A DNA stretch of 64,000 nt from Companilactobacillus mishanensis (GTDB lineage: Bacteria; Bacillota; Bacilli; Lactobacillales; Lactobacillaceae): the NCBI RefSeq assembly GCF_003946505.1, contig NZ_RHON01000001.1:434001-498000 (forward strand), in the 5' to 3' direction. The notes under the pieces are model-generated. The model saw only the letters and a program-made list of their open reading frames with translations, was not told where the DNA came from and did no database searches. The translations under genes were made by a program, and so were the position numbers. This document shows, one piece after another, positions 27,558 through 36,628 of this stretch (its first letter is position 1; the number at the start of each line of letters is the position of its first letter).

Positions 27558-28496
27558 ATGAACAAACGATTTACTAAATGGATCCTAGCTATTGCTGGTC
27601 TATTACTAGTTACTGTTGTTGCTGGTTGTTCAGGTAACAAAACAGTTGCAACAATGAAGGGTGGACGTATTACCCAAAACGATTACTACAAAGAAATGAA
27701 GGAATCGTCAACAGGTAAACAACAACTTCAAACAATGATTATCACAAAGGCTCTTGAGAACCAATATGGTAAAGATGTTTCAGATAAGAAAGTTACTAAA
27801 GAATACAACAAATACAAGAATCAATATGGTTCTTCATTTAGCTCAGTTCTTCAACAAAATGGTATGACAACAGCTCAATTCAAGAAGAATATTCGTACTA
27901 ACCTACTTACTAAAGTAGCTCTTGAAAAGAACAAGACAGTTACAAACAAAGACTTGAAGAAACAATGGAAATCATATTCACCTAAGATTACAGTTTCACA
28001 AATTTTAGTTGCAAAGAAATCTACAGCACAAACAGTTATTGATAAACTTAACAGTGGCTCAAGCTTCTCAAGTTTAGCAAAACAATATTCAACAGATTCA
28101 GCTACTAAGAACAAAGGTGGTAAGATGGCCGCTTTTGATAACGATAGTACAAGTGTTGACACTGACTTAAAGACAGCCGCATTCAAGCTTGATAAAGTCG
28201 GAGATGTTTCATCAGAGCCTGTTAAGACTCAATATGGTTACAGTGTTCTTAAACTAGATAACAAACCTTCTAAGGGTAAGATGAGCGACCATAAAGCAGA
28301 ACTTAAGACAAAGATTTACGCCGGTTGGATGCAAGATTCATCAGTAATGCAATCAGTTATCTCTAAAGTCTTGAAACGTGCTGATGTTTCAATCAAGGAT
28401 AATGATTTGAAAGACGTTCTAGCTGGTTATGTTACAAAATCAGGTAACGCTGCTAATTCACAATCATCATCAACTCAATCAACACCAAGTAAATAA
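27558..28496 (+). CDS. prsA: Foldase lipoprotein PrsA (parvulin-type PPIase)
   Basis: Extracytoplasmic folding factor for secreted proteins. Signal peptide 1-23 with lipobox VVAGC, so the mature protein starts at Cys24 and is lipid-anchored. The parvulin domain lies at about 135-235 (KITVSQILVAKKSTAQTVIDKL ... FSSLAKQYSTDSATKNKGGKMAAFD ... VKTQYGYSVLKLD). The flanking N and C regions form the chaperone bowl. The C-terminus is Ser/Gln-rich. 312 residues fit PrsA. An AAGGATG site lies ahead of the ATG and a terminator follows. Confidence 0.96.
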   Translation: MNKRFTKWILAIAGLLLVTVVAGCSGNKTVATMKGGRITQNDYYKEMKESSTGKQQLQTMIITKALENQYGKDVSDKKVTKEYNKYKNQYGSSFSSVLQQNGMTTAQFKKNIRTNLLTKVALEKNKTVTNKDLKKQWKSYSPKITVSQILVAKKSTAQTVIDKLNSGSSFSSLAKQYSTDSATKNKGGKMAAFDNDSTSVDTDLKTAAFKLDKVGDVSSEPVKTQYGYSVLKLDNKPSKGKMSDHKAELKTKIYAGWMQDSSVMQSVISKVLKRADVSIKDNDLKDVLAGYVTKSGNAANSQSSSTQSTPSK

Positions 28497-28504
28497 TTAA
28501 ATCA

Positions 28505-28530
28505 ACAGCCTGATAAGGGCTGTTTTTTTT
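28505..28530 (+). terminator. Terminator of prsA
   Basis: ACAGCC / GGGCTGT hairpin followed by eight T, 10 nt after the prsA stop. Confidence 0.9.
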
Positions 28531-28535
28531 GTACT

Positions 28536-28571
28536 CAAAAAGGCGGGCATCTTAACTGATGCTCGCCTTTT
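28536..28571 (-). terminator. Terminator of yhaM
   Basis: On the minus strand, AAAGGCGAGCATC / GATGCCCGCCTTT closes over a short loop and ends in five T, 7 nt after the yhaM stop. Together with the prsA terminator it insulates two converging units. Confidence 0.88.
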
Positions 28572-28577
28572 GTTTTA

Positions 28578-29516
28578 TTAACTGTGCTTATAAAATGATC
28601 TGTTATCCATTCCAAATATTCTTTCGGAGAATTCCCCTGGATCTGTTTTATCCAAGGCTTTCGATATCATATTGATCGATGCATCAAGCATATCAATGTC
28701 ATGTAGTATCTCTGCTTCCAATAACTTAGGACGTTCAGGAGAACCATATTCAAGTAAACCATGATGTGCAAGTACCATATGTCTCAAGAGAATCATGTCT
28801 TCTGATTCTAAGCTAATATCAAGCTCTTTGGCAGCAAGTACAATTTCCTCGTCAACTATCGTAATGTGCCCTATCATATTACCTTCAAAAGTATATTCAA
28901 TTCCAAGTGAACCACTCAATTCGATGACCTTACCTAGATCATGTAAACAAGTACCAGCAAGTAATAAAGGCTTGTTAATATTGGAATATTGAGCTGAGAT
29001 ACTTTCTGCCAACCTTACCATGCTCAAAGTGTGATAAGCTAATCCACCCTGAAAATCATGGTGATTAGACTTAGCTGCTGGACTTGTAAAGAACTGGTCG
29101 CGATATTTTTTGAACAAATATCTAACGATTCTATTCCATGCACCATTCGTTATCTGCAAAAATACGTCCTCAAATTCATTTTCCATATCTGAGCGTTTCT
29201 CTGGAGCAGTTTGAATAAATTTTGACATATCTACCGTTTTTGGATCCAGGACACCTAATCTAGTGATGTTTACTTGCGGTTTACCTTGATACAAATCACG
29301 TTTTCCTTCAAGTTGAACAACCGCACCGACTTTAAATTCCTTGGCATTCTCAGGACTTGCATCCCAATACTTTCCAGGAATTTGACCTGATTTATCTTCA
29401 AAAACTAGTGATAGGAAGTTCTTACCATTCTTTGCCAAACGATAATTTGACATCTTGATAATTGCCTCAAGATTCATCGCTTCCCCATTCTTATAATCAG
29501 TGATCCTCTTTGTCAT
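28578..29516 (-). CDS. yhaM: 3'-5' exoribonuclease YhaM
   Basis: Exoribonuclease/exonuclease of Gram-positive bacteria. 312 residues with an N-terminal OB-fold (about 10-90; KNFLSLVFEDKSGQIPGKYWDA) and an HD domain (about 155-280; SNHHDFQGGLAYHTLSMVRLAES ... AGTCLHDLGKV ... LRHMVLAHHG ... EAEILHDIDMLDA). It is encoded directly after yhaN and yhaO, the usual three-gene arrangement. Confidence 0.96.
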   Translation of the reverse strand: MTKRITDYKNGEAMNLEAIIKMSNYRLAKNGKNFLSLVFEDKSGQIPGKYWDASPENAKEFKVGAVVQLEGKRDLYQGKPQVNITRLGVLDPKTVDMSKFIQTAPEKRSDMENEFEDVFLQITNGAWNRIVRYLFKKYRDQFFTSPAAKSNHHDFQGGLAYHTLSMVRLAESISAQYSNINKPLLLAGTCLHDLGKVIELSGSLGIEYTFEGNMIGHITIVDEEIVLAAKELDISLESEDMILLRHMVLAHHGLLEYGSPERPKLLEAEILHDIDMLDASINMISKALDKTDPGEFSERIFGMDNRSFYKHS

Positions 29517-29528
29517 AAATCCATCCTC

Positions 29529-31961
29529 CTATATACGTAAAACGTGATCTTCAGGCAACTCTTCAGTTAGATTGGCAGTAACAAATATTACTTGATTGTC
29601 ACTTGAAATTTCTTTGATCAACTTAAAAACATTTTGTGATCGACTTGAGTCAAAGTCCACGAACGCATCGTCGATCAAAATAGGTAAATCAACAATATCT
29701 GAAATTTCAGTTACGAAGGCTAATCTTAATGATACATAAAGTTGAACTGTAGTCCCTTTTGATAATTCATGAACGTCAAAAATGGTTTTATCTTTTCTAG
29801 TTAGAGACAAATGATTTTGTTTGTTCATATTAATATCAACATAATTTCCATTTGTAAGAATAGAAAAATAGCTCTTAGCTTTTTCAATCATTCGCGGATA
29901 TCTATTTTCACTAGCCAAATTTAACATTTCATGTATCCATTTGCTTGCTAGATTTCCAGATAACCATTCATCGTATTCATCAATCATTTCTGATTCACAT
30001 TGGGTGATATCCTCTACTAACTTTGTATAAGCAGAATCATCAAATACTTGTTTTAATTGGTTCTCTAATGAACCTTGTTCATTAAGTTTAACATTTCTTT
30101 CACTTTGAATAGTATTGACCTGGTTATTTATACTTTGAAGATCTAATTCAATACTGTCCAAATTTGTAATCTTTTCAAAATTTGAAATATCATTTCCTAA
30201 ATATTCTACATCATTGTTTAATTTATTAATATTATCTGCTTGTTGCTTTTGATGCTCATGCAAATCAACAAACTCATTCTCATTTTCCACTGAGTATTTA
30301 CTAAATAGATTTGCTAAGTTCTGATTTATTTTACTTATACTAGATGTATGATTCTTCAAAAATTCAGAAGTCTCTATCTTACTTCTTTCCATCAAATCAA
30401 TTTTTTCTTTCAGTCTAGTCAACTTATTAAAATACGACTCGACTTCGGGAATAACATCTTCGACATTTTCCACTGAATCAACGATATGAACTTTTACCAT
30501 CAAATTTTTCCACTTATCCAGTTCCCCGGTACTCTGATTAACTTTTGAATCCAATTCTGCTTGTTCAAGCTTTAGCGATTTAATTTGAGATATCACTGGT
30601 TGAATCGATTTGGCTTGTTCAACCGTCAATTTGTCTAAGTTTTTATTTGATAAGATTTTATGTTTGGATTCATCTAATTCGGCCAAGCTATCATTTACGA
30701 TTTTCTTTTGGTAGAACGACCAAATCAATGTAACCACAAAAACAATCCCAGTAACAATTCGAATAGGATTAGGTACGAAAAATGTTATTACTAACACAAT
30801 TATGCTGACAAGAATTCCTAAATTAAAATTGCTTTTAGGAGTGGTAACGTTCAGCTGCTGTATGTCATCCCTAGTTAAGAGTTCCATTCTGTCATCATAT
30901 AAAGGATTCTCTGCACGAACTTGATCAGACTTAAAGTCTGACTTCCTTAGTGAATCAGTAAATTGGCGTGTATCAAAAATTTTCTCTTGAATCTTATTTT
31001 TGTTATTGGCTATCAAATCTATATCGGCCTGATTTGAACGATAGTTTTCAAGCATTGCTTCTTCTTGATCAGTTAATGTTGCATCAGCTTGCCGTCTCTT
31101 GGATGTATTCAAGGCATTGAGCTGACCCTTATTCTCTAAATAATCATCCCAATCGCTCTGAGATATTAACGAAGCAGTATCTAATGATATCTGCTTCAGC
31201 GCCAAATATTCACGATACCGAGGCAACTTTTCATGTAAATTATTTAATGCCTTCTGATTTTCTAATAAATTGTTATACTTCGTTTCTGAAGTAGCAAGCT
31301 CTTTTTTCAACTCCATCAATTTATTATTGATCTTTGAATATTGGACTTGTTGATCATCAAATTGGGCTTTTTCGCGTTGTAGTTCTTGATATCGCTTAAT
31401 GGAGGTAGTCAATGGCTGCTTCGTCCCACGTGGCTTATAAATTTCTGCACTATCCGATTCCAAATCATCTGCAGTCTGTAACCATTCCTTACTGCCAGCA
31501 GCACCTAAAGCCAGAATCTCAGTCTCTAATTTTTGTTCATCTAAATCATAAATTGAGCGAATGCTTTCATCGTTCATTACGTGAGTAGCTTCAAAATCTG
31601 CCTTACTAAATCCACTGGTTATCTTGGTTAAAAGACTGTTTGGTACTTTCTGATCTTCTCTGAATAAAGATAGATCACCATCGCCCTTACCTTCCACACG
31701 TTTAACTGTCCAACTATTATTATCAGAATCTTGAAAAATCAGTTCACCACCATAACTACCACCATTACGAGGCTTATACTGTTCAAACTTATTAGTCCCT
31801 CTACCGGAAGCGAAACCAAATAATATACTCTTAATAAAATTTAAAAATGTCGTCTTGCCTGCTTCGTTATTGCCAAATATTATTTGATAATCTGATTTAA
31901 TATCAAAGTCCTGATTGACCCATTTACCAAAGCCATAGATTTTAACTTTAATTAATTTCAC
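29529..31961 (-). CDS. yhaN: YhaN-type SbcC/Rad50-like ATPase
   Basis: Large AAA/SMC-like ATPase of 810 residues, partner of the YhaO nuclease. The N-terminal Walker A is FGNNEAGKTTFLNF (about 30-43). Long coiled coils run from about 175 to 380 and 430 to 680. A pair of hydrophobic segments sits in the middle (about 375-415; NLGILVSIIVLVITFFVPN ... GIVFVVTLIWSFY). The C-terminal signature is ELSKGTTVQLYVSLRLAF, with Walker B LPILIDDAFVDFD. The hydrophobic insert is typical of YhaN and suggests membrane association. It overlaps yhaO by 4 nt. A role in DNA end processing is inferred from family resemblance. Confidence 0.93.
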   Translation of the reverse strand: MKLIKVKIYGFGKWVNQDFDIKSDYQIIFGNNEAGKTTFLNFIKSILFGFASGRGTNKFEQYKPRNGGSYGGELIFQDSDNNSWTVKRVEGKGDGDLSLFREDQKVPNSLLTKITSGFSKADFEATHVMNDESIRSIYDLDEQKLETEILALGAAGSKEWLQTADDLESDSAEIYKPRGTKQPLTTSIKRYQELQREKAQFDDQQVQYSKINNKLMELKKELATSETKYNNLLENQKALNNLHEKLPRYREYLALKQISLDTASLISQSDWDDYLENKGQLNALNTSKRRQADATLTDQEEAMLENYRSNQADIDLIANNKNKIQEKIFDTRQFTDSLRKSDFKSDQVRAENPLYDDRMELLTRDDIQQLNVTTPKSNFNLGILVSIIVLVITFFVPNPIRIVTGIVFVVTLIWSFYQKKIVNDSLAELDESKHKILSNKNLDKLTVEQAKSIQPVISQIKSLKLEQAELDSKVNQSTGELDKWKNLMVKVHIVDSVENVEDVIPEVESYFNKLTRLKEKIDLMERSKIETSEFLKNHTSSISKINQNLANLFSKYSVENENEFVDLHEHQKQQADNINKLNNDVEYLGNDISNFEKITNLDSIELDLQSINNQVNTIQSERNVKLNEQGSLENQLKQVFDDSAYTKLVEDITQCESEMIDEYDEWLSGNLASKWIHEMLNLASENRYPRMIEKAKSYFSILTNGNYVDINMNKQNHLSLTRKDKTIFDVHELSKGTTVQLYVSLRLAFVTEISDIVDLPILIDDAFVDFDSSRSQNVFKLIKEISSDNQVIFVTANLTEELPEDHVLRI

Positions 31962-33130
31962 TTTTCTTCTCCGATAAATTTCTTATTGATAGTACTCTTG
32001 GTTAATTCCTGAATATTTTTCAAAAAGTCAGGACTATCCATATGCTCGCGTAGCACGTCAATGTTATAAAGTTTTTTATCTAAATCTTTGATACTGTTCA
32101 AGTCGAAAACCTTTTCGACACTATCATCCCAGAATCTCTGATCTATCTGCTTTAGCTGCTGAGAATTGCCAAATTTTAGATATACACGATAAAGAATCGT
32201 ATTTGAGATATTATCTTCAAAATGATGCAACAGATCACCACGCTCAATCGATTTGACGAGATCTTCGTTTAAAAGTTGGGCATTATTTATGTCTAATGTA
32301 AGCAAGCCAAAATCATCGGTATCTAATTTAGAGTCAATTTTTTTGATCATTTCCGATAAATTATCCGATGCTTCAGCAGCAATTGCATCTTTTTTCCACA
32401 CATAAGATGAACTGGGAACAAAATCAATATTTGTTATTTTACTCAAAACAGTGACCAGGTAAAATCCTTTAGTACCTGTCTCATTCTGATTTCGTCCCTG
32501 AGTATCACCAGGATAGACCACAAACGGATTTTCATGGAGAACCTCACGTTTATGAATATGTCCCAATGCCCAATAATCATAACCTTTCGTTAATAGTTCG
32601 TTAACTGTAAATGGAGAATAATTATTGTCACCAACGCCAGCGTGAAGAATACCGATTTGATAATCATATTTTCCACGTGAAGGATATTCGGTAACCATAT
32701 CTTGGTTAACATGTTGTTGATAATAACTGAACCCTGTTATTCCAACCTTTAAACCATCATGACTTTCGACTTCCAAAGTACTTACTTGATTGGTAAATAT
32801 ATGTACATTTTCTGGAAATTTAATGGATGCAAAATCATTTCGATAATAATCATGATTACCATAGACCAGATAAACTTCGATGTTATTTTCTTTTAATCGT
32901 GTAAATTGATTGTTGAGAAATTGTTGAGCAGTCAACGAATGCTCAGTATTGTCATACGTATCTCCAGCTAAAATCACAAAATCAACATGTTCTCTTATTG
33001 CAGTGTCGAAAACTTTCGTTGCAGCGGTGTAAGTAGAATTTCTTAGATTATTTTGTAACTGTTTTGAAAAGTTCTTAATATTAGCAAATGGAGTGTCTAA
33101 ATGTATATCGGCAGCGTGAATAAATTTCAT
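31958..33130 (-). CDS. yhaO: YhaO-type metallophosphoesterase (SbcD/Mre11-like nuclease)
   Basis: DNA exonuclease-type calcineurin-like phosphoesterase, 390 residues. Metal-binding motifs appear in order: HAADIHLDTPF, LAGDTYDN, YGNHDYYR, ILHAGVGD and ALGHIHKRE. The C-terminal region is the capping part. The gene overlaps yhaN (ATGA), as SbcD/SbcC pairs often do. It starts with a GGAGGAAC site just after the terminator of the upstream yheA unit. Confidence 0.95.
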   Translation of the reverse strand: MKFIHAADIHLDTPFANIKNFSKQLQNNLRNSTYTAATKVFDTAIREHVDFVILAGDTYDNTEHSLTAQQFLNNQFTRLKENNIEVYLVYGNHDYYRNDFASIKFPENVHIFTNQVSTLEVESHDGLKVGITGFSYYQQHVNQDMVTEYPSRGKYDYQIGILHAGVGDNNYSPFTVNELLTKGYDYWALGHIHKREVLHENPFVVYPGDTQGRNQNETGTKGFYLVTVLSKITNIDFVPSSSYVWKKDAIAAEASDNLSEMIKKIDSKLDTDDFGLLTLDINNAQLLNEDLVKSIERGDLLHHFEDNISNTILYRVYLKFGNSQQLKQIDQRFWDDSVEKVFDLNSIKDLDKKLYNIDVLREHMDSPDFLKNIQELTKSTINKKFIGEEK

Positions 33131-33145
33131 GGAAGTTCCTCCTTT

Positions 33146-33184
33146 AAAAAAAGGGACTTGAGCAATTTCTTGCCCAGTCCCTAC
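33146..33184 (-). terminator. Terminator between yheA and yhaO
   Basis: On the minus strand, AGGGACTGGGC / GCTCAAGTCCCT with a 9-nt loop is followed by seven T. It ends the pbp1A-yheA transcript, so yhaO needs read-through or its own promoter. Confidence 0.9.
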
Positions 33185-33196
33185 TTGGAAAATAAA

Positions 33197-33535
33197 TTAG
33201 CCTTGATAAATCTCTGCGATAGGCTTTGAAATAATTTTGTTTAATTCTTGCATCATTGAATCAACTTTCTTTTCTTTTTCCATCAAGTTAGTAATTTCAG
33301 TGAAGTTTTGAAGTTGATCTGATAATTTATGCATTTCTTCAACATCATCGTCTGTAATTTCTTGACCTTGCATTTGTTTTTGTTGAAGTTCGAATTGTTT
33401 GTTTTGAACCTTGTCAAACAACTTATATGCTAAGTCGTTAGCTTTAACGGCTTCAAAAGCTAGTTTCAAGTCGGCTACTTCCGGTGTCTCTCTTAGATCT
33501 TGTTCCAATTTGTTGGCACTGTCATAAATATTCAT
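33197..33535 (-). CDS. yheA: YlbF/YmcA-family protein (YheA-like)
   Basis: 112-residue all-helical protein of the DUF964/YlbF-YmcA family. It starts MNIYDSANKLEQDLRETPEVADLKLAFEAVKAND and contains the characteristic EL QQKQMQGQEITDDDV segment. Relatives YlbF and YmcA form a complex with YaaT acting on RNase Y. The role of YheA itself is not known. It sits in the yhaM cluster 9 nt after the penicillin-binding protein gene. Confidence 0.9.
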   Translation of the reverse strand: MNIYDSANKLEQDLRETPEVADLKLAFEAVKANDLAYKLFDKVQNKQFELQQKQMQGQEITDDDVEEMHKLSDQLQNFTEITNLMEKEKKVDSMMQELNKIISKPIAEIYQG

Positions 33536-33544
33536 ATAGTCCTC

Positions 33545-35620
33545 CTATTGACCAAAAAAGTTCTTGATATCATTATACCATTCACTTGCCTTATCTTTAA
33601 CGCCGTTCACTCCATCTTCGAAGGATTTTGCAAATCCTTCAGATCCACTACTATTGTTGTCCGAATTCTCATTAGCAATTTGAGCAGCATCTTTAGTGTT
33701 AAAGTCGGTACCGGCCGTTGAAGGCAAGATTCCTGACATTTCATTTTTAAACAATGGTGCAACTCCAGTTTCACTAACACCTGGCAAGTAATGTGTCGTA
33801 TTAGTCTCATCGAAACCAATCCAACTGGCAACAACGATATCCGGCGTGTAACCGATCATCCATTGATCTTTCGTACCGTAGCCATAACTTCTAGGAACTT
33901 CGGTACTACCAGTTTTACCAGCAATATCGTAGCCTGAAGGTTTGGCGGTTCTACCCGTACCTTCGTTGTATACGCCAAGCATCATACTTGTCATCTCTTT
34001 GGCTGTATCCTTACTGATTATCTGTTTAGTCGTATTATCGGTGTTATCAACAACCACCGTTCCCGTTGCATCAACAATTTTGGTGATGAAATGCGTACTT
34101 GATAGTTTACCTTCATTAGCAAAAGCTGTATAAGCACGAGCCATTTGAATTGGTGACACTCCAGTTGATAATCCACCCAAGGCCAGTGCCAAGTTTTGAT
34201 CATCTTTGTTTACTTTGATTCCAAAGTTTTCAACTGAAGAAACACCTTTTTTAACGCCAATTTTATCTAGCAAAGCAACAGCGGGAACATTCTCACTTTG
34301 TGCCAAAGCCTTATACATTGGAATTTTATCCTGATAAAGTCCATCAGCATTTGCCGGTGTATATTTATTCTTACCAAAACTAGTAACTTCGTCTTTCAGC
34401 TCAGAATCATAACTATATCCACTTTGAATGGCTGGAGTATAAACAGCAAGCGGCTTAATTGTTGATCCCGGTTGACGCTTCATCTGAGTTGCCCTATTTA
34501 GGCCTCTAAACGTATGCTCACCACGTCCACCGACGACGGCAAGAACTCCACCTGTTTGTGGGTCAACTGCTATAGAAGCTCCCTGAGCTTCTTTACCATC
34601 TGCAGCGTTTGCCGGGAACAATCCACTGTTATCAAATGAATCTTCCATTGATGACTGCATATTTTGATTTAAAGTCGTGTAGATCTTATAACCTTTATTC
34701 AAAATATCGTCTTCTTTGAGGCCGTATTTGTTGACCGCTTCATCAATAACCGCATCAAAGAAATAAGGATACTTGTATGAACTAGATACCTGATATCCAT
34801 CATTCAAATCGATAGGTGTTCCTTTATAGTATGATGCCTGTTGTGAAGTTAGTTTTTGATTGTCTGCCATTAAATCTAAAACCAAATTCCGTCTAGCTTT
34901 AGAGTTTGCCATACTATCAATTGGATTATAGTCATTTGGAGCTTTCAAAATCCCTGCTAAAACTGCACCTTCAGCTGGGTTCAAATCACTAGCATTTTTG
35001 TCAAAGTATTTCTTGGAAGCATCTTGCACTCCCCATACTCCGTTACCAAAATATGCATTGTTCAAGTACATTGCCAAGATTGATTTCTTTGAATATACTT
35101 TATTTATTTCAATTGAAAGGAAGAGTTCCTCTCCCTTTCTAGAGAAAGTCTGTCTTTGTGTAAGTAAAGCATTCTTCGCTAACTGTTGGGTCAAAGTACT
35201 ACCACCACCAGTAACTCCGTGATGGATGATCAAACCAACTGCAGCTCTTGCATAACCTTTAATACTAAAACCAGGATTGGTCCAAAATGTTCTATCCTCG
35301 GTTGAAATCACTGCATTTTGGATATTTGGAGAAATTCTATCCAATCCAACGTATGTTCCTTTTCGGGAGTATAAAGCTCCTGCATTGGCACCATCTTTAT
35401 CATAAACGGTTGTTTTAGTTTGTAATGAAGCCTTTAGATCTTCAATATTTGAGGTTTTTGCTTTGTAAGTCCAAAATGTACTCAATACTAAAATTAAAGT
35501 TAAAACAATTAAAATCAACCAGCGTGTAATTTGGAATCTTTTCCAATATCGTTTAAAGAATGACCAAGCAACTTTAAGCTTTGGCTTTACCCAATCCCAA
35601 AATCCTCGATTATTATTCAT
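33545..35620 (-). CDS. pbp1A: Class A penicillin-binding protein 1A
   Basis: Bifunctional peptidoglycan synthase, 691 residues: short cytoplasmic start, one membrane anchor (about 33-52), glycosyltransferase GT51 domain (about 70-255; catalytic Glu in STEDRTFWTNPGF, and GGGSTLTQQLAKNALL), and transpeptidase domain (about 345-610; SxxK in PGSTIKPL, SxN in SENVPA, and KTGST). The C-terminus is a short acidic and Ser/Asn tail rather than the long PASTA or fibronectin tail seen in some homologues. It is divergent from the rluA-type gene and followed by yheA. Confidence 0.95.
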   Translation of the reverse strand: MNNNRGFWDWVKPKLKVAWSFFKRYWKRFQITRWLILIVLTLILVLSTFWTYKAKTSNIEDLKASLQTKTTVYDKDGANAGALYSRKGTYVGLDRISPNIQNAVISTEDRTFWTNPGFSIKGYARAAVGLIIHHGVTGGGSTLTQQLAKNALLTQRQTFSRKGEELFLSIEINKVYSKKSILAMYLNNAYFGNGVWGVQDASKKYFDKNASDLNPAEGAVLAGILKAPNDYNPIDSMANSKARRNLVLDLMADNQKLTSQQASYYKGTPIDLNDGYQVSSSYKYPYFFDAVIDEAVNKYGLKEDDILNKGYKIYTTLNQNMQSSMEDSFDNSGLFPANAADGKEAQGASIAVDPQTGGVLAVVGGRGEHTFRGLNRATQMKRQPGSTIKPLAVYTPAIQSGYSYDSELKDEVTSFGKNKYTPANADGLYQDKIPMYKALAQSENVPAVALLDKIGVKKGVSSVENFGIKVNKDDQNLALALGGLSTGVSPIQMARAYTAFANEGKLSSTHFITKIVDATGTVVVDNTDNTTKQIISKDTAKEMTSMMLGVYNEGTGRTAKPSGYDIAGKTGSTEVPRSYGYGTKDQWMIGYTPDIVVASWIGFDETNTTHYLPGVSETGVAPLFKNEMSGILPSTAGTDFNTKDAAQIANENSDNNSSGSEGFAKSFEDGVNGVKDKASEWYNDIKNFFGQ

Positions 35621-35702
35621 GTATGTCTACCTCTGTAAAAATAAATTCTACCATATAATCGAGTTAAATCACTAAATGATAGAAATCTTTAAGGAGTATG
35701 TA

Positions 35703-36596
35703 ATGTCTAACTACCAGCGAACAATAACGTATGAACCGGATTCAAATGAGAAGTTGACCTTGCGTGAACTCCTAAAAAAATGGTTGATACCAAAAAAATG
35801 GCAACATTTCTTACGAGTTGAAAAACAAGTTACGATCAATGGTCAATATCATCCATTCAACACGGTTGTTAATGCCAAAGATGTTATCCACTTAAATTTC
35901 GACTTTCCACCAAGAAATGACAATCAAACTTATCTTCCTGGTAAAAATGAACTAAACATTGCCTACGAGGACAATGATGTTTTGATCGTCAACAAGCCGG
36001 CAAACATTAAATCACATCCCAATTTACCAACAGAATCAGACTCCTTGATGAACGATGCAGAATCCTATTTAGCCCCAGCCGGGCATCCCTACATGGTCCA
36101 TCGGATCGACATGTTGACCTCAGGCCTAGTTTTGATTTCTAAAACTCCATATCTAGTACCCATATTCAATCGGCAATTGACTACCAAAACTTTGAAACGA
36201 GAGTATCTCGCAGTAGTTAAACTCTTGAAACCAATCAATCAATCCGGATCAATAAATCTACCGATCGGCGACGACCCCAGTGACGTCCGCAAACAACGGA
36301 TCAGCTCAGATGGGCTCGCTGCTTTGACTGACTATAAGATATTACGCAAGAATAATGATTTTGCACTAATAAAATTAAATCTGCATACTGGCCGAACACA
36401 TCAAATTCGCGTCCATCTTGCCAGCCAAGGTTGGCCAATAGTTAATGACGTTTTATATAATCGTGAGAAACCAAACGGAAATATGATGTTATGTGCCTAC
36501 AAATTGACTTATCAAATACCATTTTCCAACAAATTCAGGACCACAGAAATCGAACCACCTACATTTATGACTGATTTCATACAAAAAAAGGATTAG
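35703..36596 (+). CDS. RluA-family pseudouridine synthase
   Basis: RNA pseudouridylate synthase of 297 residues. The N-terminal part (about 1-75) resembles a degenerate S4-type RNA-binding region. The catalytic domain shows the family motif HRIDMLTSGLVLISK with the essential Asp, and HTGRTHQIRVHLASQGWPIVND. I start at MSNYQR, 6 nt after AAGGAG. Whether the target is tRNA or 23S rRNA cannot be told; members of this YhcT/YjbO-like subgroup are poorly characterised. Confidence 0.92.
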   Translation: MSNYQRTITYEPDSNEKLTLRELLKKWLIPKKWQHFLRVEKQVTINGQYHPFNTVVNAKDVIHLNFDFPPRNDNQTYLPGKNELNIAYEDNDVLIVNKPANIKSHPNLPTESDSLMNDAESYLAPAGHPYMVHRIDMLTSGLVLISKTPYLVPIFNRQLTTKTLKREYLAVVKLLKPINQSGSINLPIGDDPSDVRKQRISSDGLAALTDYKILRKNNDFALIKLNLHTGRTHQIRVHLASQGWPIVNDVLYNREKPNGNMMLCAYKLTYQIPFSNKFRTTEIEPPTFMTDFIQKKD

Positions 36597-36628
36597 CTCC
36601 GTAATCATACGGAAGCTGATCCTTATTT
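36582..36628 (-). terminator. Terminator shared by convergent rluA-type and UbiA-type genes
   Basis: AAGGATTAGCTCCGT / ACGGAAGCTGATCCTT with a 6-nt loop. On the minus strand it is followed by seven T (ending the UbiA-type gene). On the plus strand it is followed by TTATTTAATT, overlapping the rluA-type stop. Confidence 0.88.
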